Part shown: positions 1-12,000 of the stretch, piece by piece
Layout: each line of letters starts with the position of its first letter
How positions within the stretch are numbered: the stretch's first letter is position 1
NCBI GenBank assembly: GCA_009746045.1
Contig: RPFO01001034.1
Location: 466,001 to 530,000 of the forward strand
Source: Mesostigma viride
Taxonomy: Eukaryota > Streptophyta > Mesostigmatophyceae > Mesostigmatales > Mesostigmataceae
Direction: 5' to 3'
DNA length: 64,000 nt
Made by a program: the position numbers and the translations under genes
Notes under the pieces: generated by a model
Told to the model about the DNA's origin: nothing
What the model saw: only the letters and a program-made list of their open reading frames with translations
Databases searched by the model: none

Positions 1-78
1 AAAGCACGCCGTAAAAAACTGCCGTCACACGAAGAAGCAGTACGTGCAGCCTACCTGTACCACACACAACCAGAATAC

Positions 79-195
79 TTGTCTCACTGGATACACGCCC
101 TATCTAATGGTTGTCTCACTGGATACACGCCCTATCTATTAGTTGTCTCACTGGATACACGCCCTATCTAATAGCTGTCTCACTGGATACACACT
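79..195. repeat. 32-bp tandem repeat, about 3.6 copies
   Basis: The unit begins TTGTCTCACTGGATACACGC and recurs at about 79, 111, 143 and 175 with one or two changes per copy. The core GTTGTCTCAC also occurs at 8197-8240 and 25497-25565, so the array probably grew from a dispersed element end. No coding meaning is seen. Confidence 0.8.
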
Positions 196-2407
196 TATCT
201 CTTTCATTCTCTTCGGGAACCCTCACTCCCTGCCCATCTCTCCACACCACCCCTGGTATACGTTCCACACAATTGACCGCTATGGGGTCAGCTTTATATT
301 GGGCCTAGGTCTGGATGCACGTACCGTCAGCTCTATGCTGACAACCAACCAGGGAATGGCATTCCACTTGGTGCTACTCCAGGTCCCCTTTAATCACCAA
401 CCACCGCACGCAAGTATGGTGTGCCAGCACCGCCACTGGCTGCTGATAAACGGCTGGTTGCTGACTAGTAAAAGCAGCTGATTCATCAGCCCCCTTGCTA
501 CTTAGACTCCCGCCCTTGCGCTGCTCTGCTACTGACGGCTATCGCCGGTAACAATCTTCCTCAGGAATTTCCCCTTTCAGCAGCAGCTACAAATATGGCC
601 ATAAACTTAGCCTGCCACCAAGCTGCTCACATGACCATCCAGGCACCTGCTGTTATGCTTTGCTGTCTCTCTTTCTCTTTGTCTAATTAAAAGTTGTCTA
701 CCGGTCACAAGAAACTGTGCCAGGGAAATCCAGTTCCAGCAACCCCGCCTGAAGCAAAAGGGACAGGATTACCTGCTAGTGACTGCCCCGTGCCTAATCC
801 GCAACAAAGGCGCTACATAGTAGTCAATCAAAGACAAACCACAACCCAGCGCACATTATAACGAGAAACCCTAAAACGGAACCTTGCTAGCCTGTCCTTG
901 CTAACATCGGAACTGGGACCTGCCCCCATCATGCATCCCTGCTGTTCAACCCTTCGCCGTCCCTGACAAAAAAGATATGGCAGTGCCAATCACCAGCCCA
1001 TCGCTTCTATATTCCCCAGCCCATCACTTCTACATTCCCCAGCCCATCACTTCTATATGCCCCAGACCACCACTTCATTCACCCAGGCCACCACTTTGGT
1101 TATGCCTCGCCCCAATGCGCCAAGTCGACGCTGAGGAGTCTAGTTTTCGTAAATTCAACAGATGGATTCGTGCTGTTGCCGAGAACCAAACTGCTGCACC
1201 CGTGCATCACCTCGATTCCGCTCTCCCCCCGGCCACTTAGAGCTGAGATGGCATACCGCACACCCCTAGGATGGCATGAAGATGCAAGTACACAATAGTC
1301 AAATGGCCCCGCAACACCGCATGAGCCAACATGGCCTAGCGGTAGCTCATGAACTAACAAGAAACCTGGGAAGCACTACGGCCAAGGTCAGCAGTCGCCA
1401 AGGTCAACAGTCATCAAGACTCCTTTCTGCAGACCACGACGTGCCTCAGCCTGGCCCCTCATTCATCATCCATTGCCCATCGCCGATCATCCATCCCTAC
1501 TCAAAGAAATTTGTACCATGTTACTCCCCCGATGGAGGCAAGGTGTTCAAATGAATGGATACGTCGCCTGGCTGCCTATCGTTTCCAACATCCCTTGGCC
1601 TAATGGCATTCCTCACCTGTAGTCAGACACAGATAGCCTCAAACTCTTCCTAGCAACGATTGCTCCGGTAAAGCGTTCCCCATTCATGCATACATGGTGA
1701 GGTCAGCCCCACACCAAAAGAAGATGATGCCACTATCTTTCTTTCTTTCTTGCCTCCACCCAGATTCTAGCGCAGCACCCTCACAGCCCGCCCAAGATGC
1801 ATCCGCCATGCCAATCGGACTGCAACATCTCCCAAAGGGGATAACCGACACCAACTCATGACATCACAACACCATAACATGCCTCTCCATATGGTATGCG
1901 TCAGGGATCCAAGCCAGCGACACTTCCGAAGCAACCTAAAGAATACATGACCCCCCCATTCCACTAAAGATGGGCACAGTGCGGTGCAGTGGACCTTGCC
2001 TGCACCCTCACGCATGATGACCGTGAAGCTGGGCACGGCCCAGACAACCAGGCTGCGGCCGCCTCACGGAAAAAGCCTCACATATGGCTATTTTACAAGT
2101 ACGTCATCTTGCCTGATCCACTGCATCCCCCTCAGGACAAAGTCAGACGCCTCTTTCAACCCCATGTCAACAACTGAATTCTCACGCACTCACGTGATGC
2201 AGTCCTATTGATCCCCTGGTCCGACGGTCGATGTGCCCGACACCCCCCTCACAACGCATGCCTGAATCCACTGTCTTCTCGCAAAGGGGCCGGATTAGGA
2301 AAATAATGGCGGCATCCGATCTTAGTGGCTGATCATGGCAGCTAATCCAACGCCCTCGCTCCCTATTTCGGTCTACGCGAAGACTAGGAGACATGACTTT
2401 CACTCAC
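196..2407. other. no exon recognised; left part of RPL11 gene or its flank
   Basis: The missing last third of ribosomal protein L11 was looked for on the minus strand here and not found, so this stretch is probably a long RPL11 intron with the final exon(s) beyond the left edge. It holds a degenerate repeat of about 24 bp around 985-1075 (CCCAGCCCATCACTTCTATA type). Open frames are short and show no family resemblance. Confidence 0.4.
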
Positions 2408-3955
2408 TTGATCCCCAGGTCGATGTGCTCCTGGATACCGAAGCCGAAGCAGCCGGTATCGCTGAAGTTCTGCCGCAGCAGCTCGTACTCCTTCACCTTG
2501 AGGCCCGACTCGATCAGCTGCATCGCCTTCTCCCCCCGCAGCGTCACGTGGCAAGAGATCTTCTCACCACGGCGGATGCCAAAGGTACGCACCGTGTAGC
2601 GGGCTGTGGGCGAGAAGGAGGAGGAAATGGGGGGAGAGTGGGGGAGGAAGAAAAAGGGGGGGGGGGAGGGGGCAGAAAAATGAGGGGGGGGGGGAGAAGA
2701 AGGGAGGGAGGGAGGGAGGGAGGGAGGGAGGAGAGGGAGGGAGGAGGGAGGGAGGGAGGGAGGGAGGGAGGGAGGGAGGGAGGGAGGGAGGGAGGGAGGG
2801 AGGGAGGGAGGGAGGGAGGGAGGGGGGGGAGGGAGGGAGGGGGGGGCGAAGACACGGCAAAGAGGGAAGGAGTCCAATGCGGGCGGCAATGATGTCGTGT
2901 AAGACACCAGGTAAGGGGGGGGAGGGGGGGAAGAGAAAATGGGCAGGCAAAAAGGAAAGAGGGCGGGAGAAGAGAAGAAAAGACAAGCCACGCTGTCTGC
3001 CTGTAGTGAAGATGGCGCGTGATTATCATTTGGAGGTTGGGGGGTAAAGGTAGCCTGGCAAATAACCTACGAATTACACCCGTCAAATGCTTCTGGGTCT
3101 AACTAATTTATGGCCATAGACTAACAACAACAAACCATCAGATTAATGGGGATCATAAGCTTCTGTATTAGGTAGGCTTATACACCACTCACCGGGATGC
3201 TGCCTTGACTTGCTAATAAAACAGTGCAATGCTCAACGGAATTATAAGCACAATTGCAAATCCCACGAGCGCCAAATCGTCAACAGAAGAGGGGATTCAT
3301 GATCGTTTGTAAGACTAACTCGATTCTAACAATAACGAAGGTGGCAACATACCCTTGGAGAACACAGGCTGCTGTCCCGACAGCTGCTCAAGCACCTGCG
3401 AGCATAAGAACAATCATTGGCGGATACATGTCGATCAGGAAGACTGCTACCCTAGACGGCATGTCCTATGCATAAAGCAGGAATCTAGTGAGATTATAAG
3501 CATCGTCCAGCACCACACTTTACGAAATGAAGGCCGATACGGCCAATAACATATATGAGCAAAAAACACACTCATTACCTTCGCCGCGCGCGTGAGACGA
3601 TCTCCGCTCTCTCCCACAGAAATGTTCAGGACCAGCTTCTGGACCCTGATCTCCCGCATGGGGTTTGCCTTCTTCTTCTCGGACACCTACAATAATACCA
3701 CGCGCAGTACAATAAGACCATTCAATTTCATGGGATTAGAATGTAATGCCGGACGCAGAAACCGCAAGACCTACGGCAATTTTCATCCCGGTGGTAAAAG
3801 TAGCAGGTCTGTCCCTCTATGTACCACGGCGCCGCCTCAAACCATACTGCCCAAGAACCCTGCATAACATCTACAGCTTTAATCCCTCATCATCGACGTC
3901 GTCAAAAGAATAGCCTAGCATTTTCACCACTTCTTCAGACATGGCTGCTTACCAT
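2408..3955 (-). CDS. RPL11: 60S ribosomal protein L11 (uL5), 5' exons, partial
   Basis: uL5 is part of the large ribosomal subunit central protuberance and contacts 5S rRNA. Four minus-strand exons are seen: ATG alone at 3955-3953 (donor GTAAGC), 3686-3579, 3395-3353 and 2603-2408. Each border has GT/AG and the frame is kept (phases 0, 0, 1, 2). The peptide reads [20 protein letters not shown], then [20 protein letters not shown], then a segment ending [13 protein letters not shown], which is diagnostic of eukaryotic L11. About 116 of the usual roughly 175 residues are present; the C-terminal basic part (normally after GIK) is not in the window. The start codon sits alone in the first coding exon. 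Intron 3 carries a long GGGA tract. No disabling change is seen, so I take it as a real gene cut by the window edge rather than a pseudogene. Confidence 0.93.
2630..2860. repeat. (GGGA)n polypurine tract in RPL11 intron 3
   Basis: The plus strand is almost pure GGGA repeats at 2699-2835 with poly-G flanks. On the RPL11 sense strand this is a pyrimidine tract ending shortly before the acceptor of exon 4 (2604), so it may extend the polypyrimidine tract. The long open frames of poly Glu/Gly/Arg or Pro/Ser are products of the repeat. Confidence 0.9.
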
Positions 3956-4270
3956 GGCTGCCAGGTGCTCCGGACTATGGTGGTGCCTGATAGAGGCCTC
4001 AATCGGGCGGAGGCGGCTGCTTTTGTTCTCGCTCGACGCTCCCTTCCCTTCTGCCCCGGCTGGCCGAGTGCGCGCGTCGCTATGCGGGGTGCGGCCGGGG
4101 GCCACGCGCGTCGCGTCGCGCGCAAGAAAATGCCGCAAGCAGCCAGCAGGTAGCAAAAAACCGATGTATGCACTGCAGCACGGCGTCCGTAGTCCGTGCC
4201 TTACCGTAGTAGGGCACAGGAGTATGGCGCGGCGCCCACAAGCCACAGCAGACAGCAGCATATTATAACC
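3956..4270 (-). promoter_or_regulatory. probable RPL11 5' UTR and promoter region
   Basis: This GC-rich block (about 4000-4150) lies directly upstream of the lone ATG exon of RPL11 on the minus strand. No TATA box or defined element can be assigned with certainty; the placement rests only on the gene model. Confidence 0.35.
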
Positions 4271-4737
4271 TGGCATATAGATTAAAAATATAATTACTTA
4301 CAGCAGAGTGAAATCACTCAAACCAAAGCAAACGCCCAGCTATAAACCTATATACAGAGCCATGTCAAAGCTCTATATATGTATATATGCCTATTTCTTC
4401 GAGGTTCTTCTTCTTTTCGGGGTTTTCCTTATGTTGCATGCCAATCTCACCTCCGTAATCGGTAATTCCTCATTCCCAATCGGGTTCATTTATGCCTGAG
4501 CAAACTGCTTACTGTACACCGCCCGCATTCCATACATACGTCCGCTTTTTCAATTTCCCTCTACTTACCGTAGGTGGTTCAATTTCCCCGACTCCCTGCC
4601 GCCTCTGACATTTCCCGTGTTATTATTACGATGCGCTCGGACCGGCTCGGACTTTTTTATCAATTAATTATAAGTAATCGAGGGGGCTTTTAAATATATT
4701 ATGTTTGTGTCTGTAGTGTAAAGCGCATCCATGTTAC

Positions 4738-5106
4738 AAGACCATCATGAAAAGGAAGCGGACATGTCTGAATCACCGACGAAAAGCCTTGTGGACGGGC
4801 CATGAATTTGTGGCCGGAAACTATTTATGATCACGAGAAGGGCAAAGTTACCAATGATCACTCATTTTTTGTTCTCGATGACCAGGGCAAATGGGCGAAG
4901 TGCAAGGCCTGCCGGCATGTCGAAACAGGACGGCAGATCACCATGAGAAAACCATATGCAATCGGGGCGCTGAAACAGCACTTGATGGAATGCGGCCACG
5001 CCCAGAACCTTTGAAAATGGAAAATGGAGCCCAAGCAAACCACAATCAATTCCCTCTTCGCCAAGGCCACCACTGGTACAAAGCAAACGACACGAGGGTA
5101 AATTGA
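4738..5106 (+). pseudogene. degraded BED-like zinc-finger fragment, transposase-type
   Basis: The reading is broken: a short frame from the ATG at 4764 stops at about 4803, a second frame from 4802 gives a 70-residue piece with WAKCKACRHVE followed by ALKQHLMECGH, and a third continues with MEPKQTTINSLFAKATTGTK. A C-x2-C pair followed by a spaced H-x-C/H cluster is the layout of BED fingers at the N-terminus of hAT-type transposases. No catalytic transposase region follows, so this is at most a relic. Other C2H2-like relics are possible. Confidence 0.35.
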
Positions 5107-6389
5107 CGCAGTGTTCATGGAAGATGGAAACTACCGCGCTACCGATGTTGACAGCGGTATCTAAAGCTCTCGGGTGACCGCGCAATCAAGAAGCTACAAT
5201 CATTCAGCACAGCGTAAGCTCATGATATCCACTGGGTAGGTACGTACTAAGCGCGGGGGATGCCTACTGGTTAAGGGCTCGTTACGCACACGCTTGATAT
5301 GATCGTGGTCCCCTGGGAATCGGAACCGTTTGGCCTAGACCCCGGGGCACGATTGAGCATGGGGGCACCACGATGCGGTGCCCCCTGCAGAGATCCATTT
5401 CTGTGCGACAACACGGTGTTCGAAACCGTCCTGCTACACCGGCCATGTCCATTAGTGTGTGTGACACTATTTGCCTATCGACTGTTGGCGCTGCCCCAAT
5501 TGTGGCGAATGTTCCACGCGCTAATCGCGAACACACACTGTTTGCTGTGTATTAGTTGCCGTTATGCATGCTTGAAAAGTGGATGCACTTCCCGGTGCCG
5601 TGAACCTGCAGGGAGTCAGCAGAAGCGCGGCTTCATGTCCATTCCGATGAAACAAGCAGTTTCCTCCAACTATCACAAGCCATTTTGTAATCTCGGAAGT
5701 AAGAAAAACGGTTTAAAAAGTTAATGACCGGGAAAAAAAAGTTTATGACCGGGAGATATCGCAAGTAGCAATATAAATTGCTAACTCGCACAAATATATT
5801 TGTAACACTAATTGGCATGGATGGTGTACCTGGGCTTATGGTACACACATGCCATGACAAGCGAGAGGCCGGGGGGGGGGGGGGGGGGGGGGGGAGGAAG
5901 GGATCGAGAAGAAGAGCAGGAGGTGGCAGATACGCAAGTCTTGGCCGTGCCGAGCCCCACATGTAGGTCGTGTTAACCCCCAATTTCAGTCGTGTTAACC
6001 CTAGATAGCAATGCAAGACAAGAGCTGTATCTGGGCCCAGGGGGGAAGGGGCCCGTGCGGATGATCCCGAGGGCAGGTTACCCTGTATTCGCGCATGCTA
6101 CCCCTTCTCTCTGAGCGCGAGTCATGGGAATAGTGTTCGTTGGATATACGCGCATGTGGTTTGTGCGTGGGCCCTTCATCGGTGGGTGGCCAGTGCATGA
6201 CCTTGTGGGTCGCGTGGGCGGGTGGGAATGCACAGAGAGGCTGGATGTTTCTCTTTTTGGCCGGGGATAGAAACCTTCCCAGTGGGCAGGGTTTGGGGGG
6301 GGTTGAAGGTGTTTTGGAGCTAGAACAGAAGCCTATCCGGGCGGAGGGGCCGGGGTGATTGGTAAAGGGCGCCGGACGAGACCACCCTC
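5107..6389. other. no gene recognised; poly-G run
   Basis: Nothing coding is recognised. A 23-base poly-G run lies at about 5872-5894. Open frames on both strands here are short or low-complexity and do not resemble known families. Confidence 0.5.
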
Positions 6390-7830
6390 TTCGAGGACAC
6401 TGGGCACGTACGTGCAGACATGGCTTGACTGCCTGGCTATCGAGGCCCGTGCAGTGGGGCTTGAGGTCAGCAAGAAGACAGAGGCTCTGGCGATAATTTG
6501 GGCTCACCCACCCACCGCCAGCCTATCTCCTTAACGGCTCTCGAGTCCTGTATCGGGACCGCGTCAAGCTGCTGGGCAGCCTGCTTCCCAGCTGCGAGGC
6601 TGATGTGGACCACCGCAGCTCCCTCGCCTGGCACGCTTTACGCCATTACCGGGCCCTGTGACGCAAGCCCCTTAGCAAGATCGAGAAACAGGACCTGTTT
6701 AAGGTCCTCGTCCTTCCTGTTCTTACGTATGGAACGCCGCACATTTGAAAGTGCTGTCCTCCGGCTTTTTGCCTTTGCGATGTGTGCAGTTCTTGGACGT
6801 TTGGAATCATGGCATGGCTAACGTGATGACTCAGACTAGCTACCTTTTCAGTGGTTTTCCATTTGCGGGTATTTCCTCGTAAATGGTGGGAGAGCGATCG
6901 CAGCAATGGTGCTCACCACTAGACACTCCCGGCCAGTTAGGCTCGAAACACACGCCCTGATCAAGCATGCTGTTTCCGGCCCCACCGTCTAGGTCATCTA
7001 GTCGCTCTACACGTAAGCCAGCCATAATTTCAATGCACAAGGATACACATTTCCATCACCATTCATCTTCATCATCCTGAACGACTCGAACACGCGGACA
7101 AGATAACGGCAGGCTCGAGCTACCATGGTCCGGATTCTCCCGATTTCTGGCCTGCGCTGGTTGTCTCCTTGGTATGGGGCCGAGACGTGGACCCTCACCG
7201 GCCGCCGACCTGGCGCCCGCAAGCTGGACAGCGCGGTCACCAACATGCTGCGATCCATTTCCAGAGTAGGATATGCTGCTCATGTCCGCTATGAGGGTCA
7301 CCTTTGTACCTTGGCATGCCATATATCACCAGCACCATTAAGCAGCGGCGCCTGCAGCTCGTAGGGCACCTAGCTCGCACCAACCAGGTAGACACCTCAC
7401 GTGGCCCCCCAGCGGGACTGCGACCAGCTCAGCCAGGCCGGCACCTCCTGACGTGGGCCGGCCTGGCCCCGTGATGTTAGACGCCGCAAGGCCCGCATGC
7501 CTTCAAAGAACAGCTAGTAGAGGACATGGGGGGGCTAGGCCTCTCTGTGATTTGGAAGAAGATGATGGACAAGGCCAAGCTAGTGGGCCTGGGCAGGTCA
7601 TAGAGGACAACGAGCCCCCCCCCGTGCGGAAGCGCCCGCGTGTGCAAACCCGCGGGAGGCACGCCAGACAGCTCCCCTAGGGTAGCGTGATGTTGTTGGC
7701 TTTAGATAGATGTTGTAGGTAGCTGATGTAGATAGATTAGACTAGTAGGACTGTTTGCACCCATCCATCCATCCATCGGGGTTAATGCTCCGTGACTCCC
7801 CAACGGGAGCACGAGTCTAATTAATTAATG
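6390..7830 (+). pseudogene. non-LTR reverse transcriptase relic (family 2) interrupted by a 439-bp element
   Basis: Fragments of the RT C-terminal half are read in shifting frames: WLDCLAIEARAVGLEVSKKT near 6420, VKLLGSLLPSCEAD near 6565, DLFKVLVLPVLTYG near 6700, then YGAETWTLTGRRPGARKLDS from 7172 and VGHLARTNQVDTS near 7360. The order matches the better kept RT at 50.9 kb. The frame is split by a foreign element at 6733-7171. The 3' end has CATC repeats, then a stem-loop at 7791-7813 with lower arms CGTG/CACG, upper arms CTCCC/GGGAG and loop CAAC, then TAATTAATTAA. Stops and frameshifts make it inactive. Confidence 0.8.
6733..7171 (-). mobile_element. 439-bp dispersed element, copy A, inserted in an RT relic
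   Basis: It is flanked by GTATGG at 6727-6732 and 7172-7177, a 6-bp target-site duplication; removing the element and one copy restores the RT reading LTYGAETW. Related copies are at 18412-18857 (+), 8441-8615 (-) and a fragment at 8112-8150 (+). On the minus strand it starts CAAGGAGACAACCAGCGCAG and ends GCGGCGTT. No terminal inverted repeats and no coding frame are seen. The class is unknown: a SINE-like or non-autonomous DNA element are both possible. Confidence 0.7.
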
Positions 7831-8111
7831 AGTTCATTATAGTTGTCTCTCTTAATGGATCAGCGACATGTATTATGTTTGTACGTACTCAGTCGACTGC
7901 TCTCCTGCATGGGCATTGGGCGACTCGATCCCGCCACAAATTACGAGAAGGACTTCCTAAAGGTGCCGGATTAATTAGTCTCGTGTCCCTGTTGGGGGAT
8001 CACGGAGCACTGAATTTCCCGATCAAGATATCAAGGCACTGAATTCCCCGATTAAGATATAGTTGTATGGTTGTCTCGTTGATAGTGGACGTCTCCCCAA
8101 GACATCAATAT

Positions 8112-8150
8112 CAAGGAGACAACCAGCGCAGGCCAGAAATCGGGAGAATC
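8112..8150 (+). mobile_element. terminal fragment of the 439-bp element (copy D)
   Basis: About 39 bases starting CAAGGAGACAACCAGCGCAG match the terminus of copies A and B and then diverge. Confidence 0.65.
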
Positions 8151-8339
8151 AATATGTACATCTTCCACGGCGTTGGATCGCCATGCGTCCAGGCATCGTT
8201 GTCTCACTTCATAAATGTTGTCTCACTAGTTGTCTCACTTCATAAATGTCCACAGCTAGTCTAAAAATATGGGCCTCAACTGAGTTAGGCCTCAAGCTAA
8301 TCTTGCACGCAAACTATGCCTACCAAGCTTATTATATTT

Positions 8340-8930
8340 CCTAGGATCCACAATTCAGGTGTCGTAGTCTTTGACAATGTCCGCCCAACGCTGCTTATCC
8401 TGCATATCCGACCATATCTAGCCCGGCTCTACACATCCTATCTAGTCGCTCTACACGTAAGCCAGCCATAATTTCAATGCACAAGGCTACACATTTCCAT
8501 CTCCATTCATATTCATCATCCTGAACGACTCGAAAACGCGGACAAGATAACGGCAGGCTCGAGCTACCATGGTCCGGATTCTTCCGATTTCTGGCCTGCG
8601 CTGGTTGTCTCCTTGATATCTGAGTAAGAGGGGTGGAGCGGATGACGCCAACAGCATCTTTGCTGTGCATGTGGCCAAATCATGTCGCTGTGTGTTATAT
8701 GTTGGCCACCACGTCGCCTTACCCTGGCAGGGCCTGGCAACGTAAAAAGATATCTCCAAGGCTGGCCAGTCGGCAAGGAACCAGCAGGGCTCTCATCTGT
8801 ATCAACTTGATTAGTACGGGCTAGATGGCCAGCAAACTGTAGTCTACGCTGCCTAAAAATATCAGACACACGGGGCATCCCACCATACAACGCCGCCAAG
8901 TGGCGGTGTTCGCCGTACTTCACCCCCAAG
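8340..8930 (-). pseudogene. RT C-terminal relic, split by copy C of the 439-bp element
   Basis: The minus strand from about 8930 reads GGMPRVSDIFRQRRLQFAGH and then LARTNQVDT, the C-terminal region shared by RT copies in this window. The reading stops at the element at 8441-8615 and resumes at about 8430 with DKQRWADIVKDYDT, comparable to DKTRWKKIVKAHT in the relic at 21.2 kb. It is frameshifted and inactive. Confidence 0.7.
8441..8615 (-). mobile_element. 439-bp element, copy C, truncated
   Basis: The plus-strand text from TCTAGTCGCTCTACACGTAA to GGTTGTCTCCTTG matches copy A at 7000-7171 with about 5 percent difference. The half corresponding to 6733-7000 of copy A is missing. It interrupts an RT relic. 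Confidence 0.8.
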
Positions 8931-9075
8931 ATATACTTCTACTAGTTATGTCCTAGTAACCGTACCATTCAAGGAGGCGGATATACAACATATTGTCATC
9001 AATCCCGATAACGGAGTGGGGTCCAGCCTGTACAACCGCCTCAAGACCTTGCGCTCAACTGCCGTGGATGAGTTG

Positions 9076-12000
9076 CTACGTCTGGGACCTTGCGGTTTGC
9101 TGCAGTGCCAGGAATGAGGCAACGTGCAGCAGCACCGAGATGGCCATCAAGAACAGCTGCTGGATCCACCACTTGCCACCACCAGGGGATTCATAGTTAT
9201 ATAACTGTAGATATGCCTCGGTGTCTAATTCAATGTCCGACAAGGATGCTTCCGATGACATGAATGTTGCCGCGGTCGCATTGGCAGTCTGGCCTAGCGT
9301 GAGCGTGACCCCCTCCGGAAGGAGGTCCAATAAATAAAAGTCCGAGACTCGCAGTGTTGATGCGGGTATTTCGACGCACATCAGCCCAGCAAGCGCGTAC
9401 CGAATATAGCTCACCCACTGCAGCCAGCGTGCGCCGTACGGCATGTCGTCAATACGCACAAGGAATCCACTGAACACGAAACTAACCGCCGACACGGTGG
9501 CTCCCGCCACAAAGGCTATGTCCTGGTTGGGCGCCAGGGACGCGCAGAGCTGGACTGTCTGGGACCCGATCAGCTGCGTGGTCGCGATCAGGATGACGAT
9601 CTTGAAGAAGGACCCGTGCAGTCGGGATAGGAAGTAGGTGCCCAGGATGAATAGGGTGGCACTAATTGCAGCGACGGCAGTCTCCCAGATCATGTAGGTA
9701 ATGTAGTAGGGGAGTGGGGAGTACAGCCGCGATGCGCAATCCTGCAGGGACCCATGCAGCATGCATGCATACCATGGACGCACAACACAACAAATTAGGC
9801 AGGTTCAATAATCGAGGTACCCATGAGGTTGGTAGTCCCAGATGAAGCGGTCACGTGGTCATAATTAATCAATAGTCTCGAGAGGCCATTGTTATTGCTC
9901 ACACAAACATGAGGAAGAAGTACTGGTTGGTAGCGGTGATCACAGCAGCGTTAAATAGGCGGCTTTGACCAGGAAAGCAGCCAGGTAGATGTCCAGAGAT
10001 ACTACACAAACAGCAAGGAAGGATGACCCAGTGGAACAAATGCCTGATGGGAGTTCTTTCCAAGTCTGCCGGTCATCTGCCGTGCAAGGCGACACGCCGC
10101 AGCTGTCACCCTTATCGTTAGCATATGGAACAAGCACCATCTAGCGGCAGAGCGGAGTGTGTCGCTGAACACGTTTTTTAACATCACGCGTTTGGACCTT
10201 GCCCCAAGCCTACTAGAAGAAAATATCAACTACTCTCTCGCAAAATGACCCGACCATACTACAAACTATTAGGTAGGAAGCGGCTGTGGCGTACGTGAAA
10301 CAGAGCCGCAGTGGAGTTGAAGAAAGGGTGCTGCAGGAACTGCCCTTCCATATCACTTCTCGATAAGATATTGATGACTCTTGCGTACCACTAAAGTAGA
10401 ATATACCTATGAATATTGCATACGAAGCAAGAACTTCCTTCTTTCTGCCTGCATTATGCAACAGTTACCTGTCGCTGACACGGACCGTGCAAACTTGTCA
10501 CTTACCAGATGGATACAAAAAAGCTCCAAATGAACAGGCATGTAGAGATGATGGGGCCCGATGAAAGCACGTACAGAAAAGCACACAGAGTCAATGGGAG
10601 CCCTTTGTTGCTTTACATGTAAATCCTCGTATCAACTCTAACCTACAAATAATAATAATAAAAATTTCAAATAATAATAGTAGTAGTAAAAATAATCAGG
10701 TCTCCACCGCGTGTCACAAGGCCCCAACCATCCACTCACGACCACCTGGAGGCAAGTGGCAGCACACCCACCTGGAGGAAATGTGAGCGGTCCGTGATGA
10801 ACAGGGACATGCTAGCGAATGGCATCAGTGTGACGGCGAACACGATAAAGAAGAGCATGCCCGACCGGCTGACCACGTTGTCCATGCCGGCATTCGCGGC
10901 GCCCACCAGCAGGCCCACGATGGCGCCCATGAGCACCCGCCCACCCACGTTGCCGGGGTTCCGCACGTGCGCGCGCAGGCTGTGCCAGAACAGATGCTGG
11001 CATTGATGGAGGAAGCCGGAGGCGGGCCGGCCGGGGGCGTCATGCCGACGGGGGAGATGTCTAGGGTGGACTGGGTGGGTGGAATGCCCTGTCAGCTTAT
11101 CGCTGAGCGCGTGCAACATGACGGCCACTTTATCTGCGCAAGTACAGGGGTGAGGTCAGAGCGCACAGAGGGCAGCAAGAAGGGCCTTTCCTGTCAATGG
11201 AGGGAGGAGTTTTGCGAGGGCGTGCAATTGCATTCATGGTTGACTCGTTAGCTGCGGACACACCAAATGTTGACTCATTGCCACCAGGGCTACACCAGGG
11301 TGCACCAGGGAGGTGTATCCTTATCTGCGCAGAGGGGTACTACAGAGGGAGTAGGACCGCGACAGGGCAGCAAACGATGCGGCCGCCTAGGATGCGGCCA
11401 CAATGCGATGGACACAATAGGGGCATGATTGGAGGGACCCTATAGAACTGCCAGGGCCAGCCAGTGGACTAAAGATGAAGCAACCTGCTGCAGATACCGT
11501 ATACCCTAATCGACTCGTCCAAACTAAATTTGATGCATCACTTACCTGGTCACTGCAACCAAACACGCAAACACACAACAGGAATAACACACAATTGAAT
11601 ATAGTAAACAGTGATTATCACGCTCATTGATAGTAAGCAGTGACTATCACGTTCACTGATAGTAAGCAGTGACTATCACGCTCATTGATAGTAAGCAGTG
11701 ATTATCATACTCATGGATAGGAGCAGCAGCCAAAACCCGCACCAGAAAGGGACAGCAGAAGCGACAGCAGAACTAAGTTGCTTTAGAGTTGCTACAAAGT
11801 TGCTGCAAAGCTGCTTCAAAGTAAGTAGCTGTGTTCTTACCGAGGCTATCATTAAGGTAAGTGGCAGCAAAGAAGCCCGGTGAAATTTTTGGTGCCATAC
11901 TGGATTCGAACACATGACCTCTCACATGATTTCGCGACTATAGGGTCACCTGATCCGAAGGCATCCCAACTGCAAAAAACCTCTTTACTGGAGAGCGGTG

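Noticed and set aside
6001-6507. 168-residue minus frame as a gene
   Set aside because: It runs antisense to the RT relic and has no family resemblance; proline/serine composition reflects GC content.
9940-10461. Extra ABCG exon between 9742 and 10771
   Set aside because: Minus frames there look cysteine-rich or partly hydrophobic, but the family alignment is continuous from the end of exon 3 (DRSHFLQ) to the start of exon 4 (DCASRLYSP) with matching phase, so nothing is missing.
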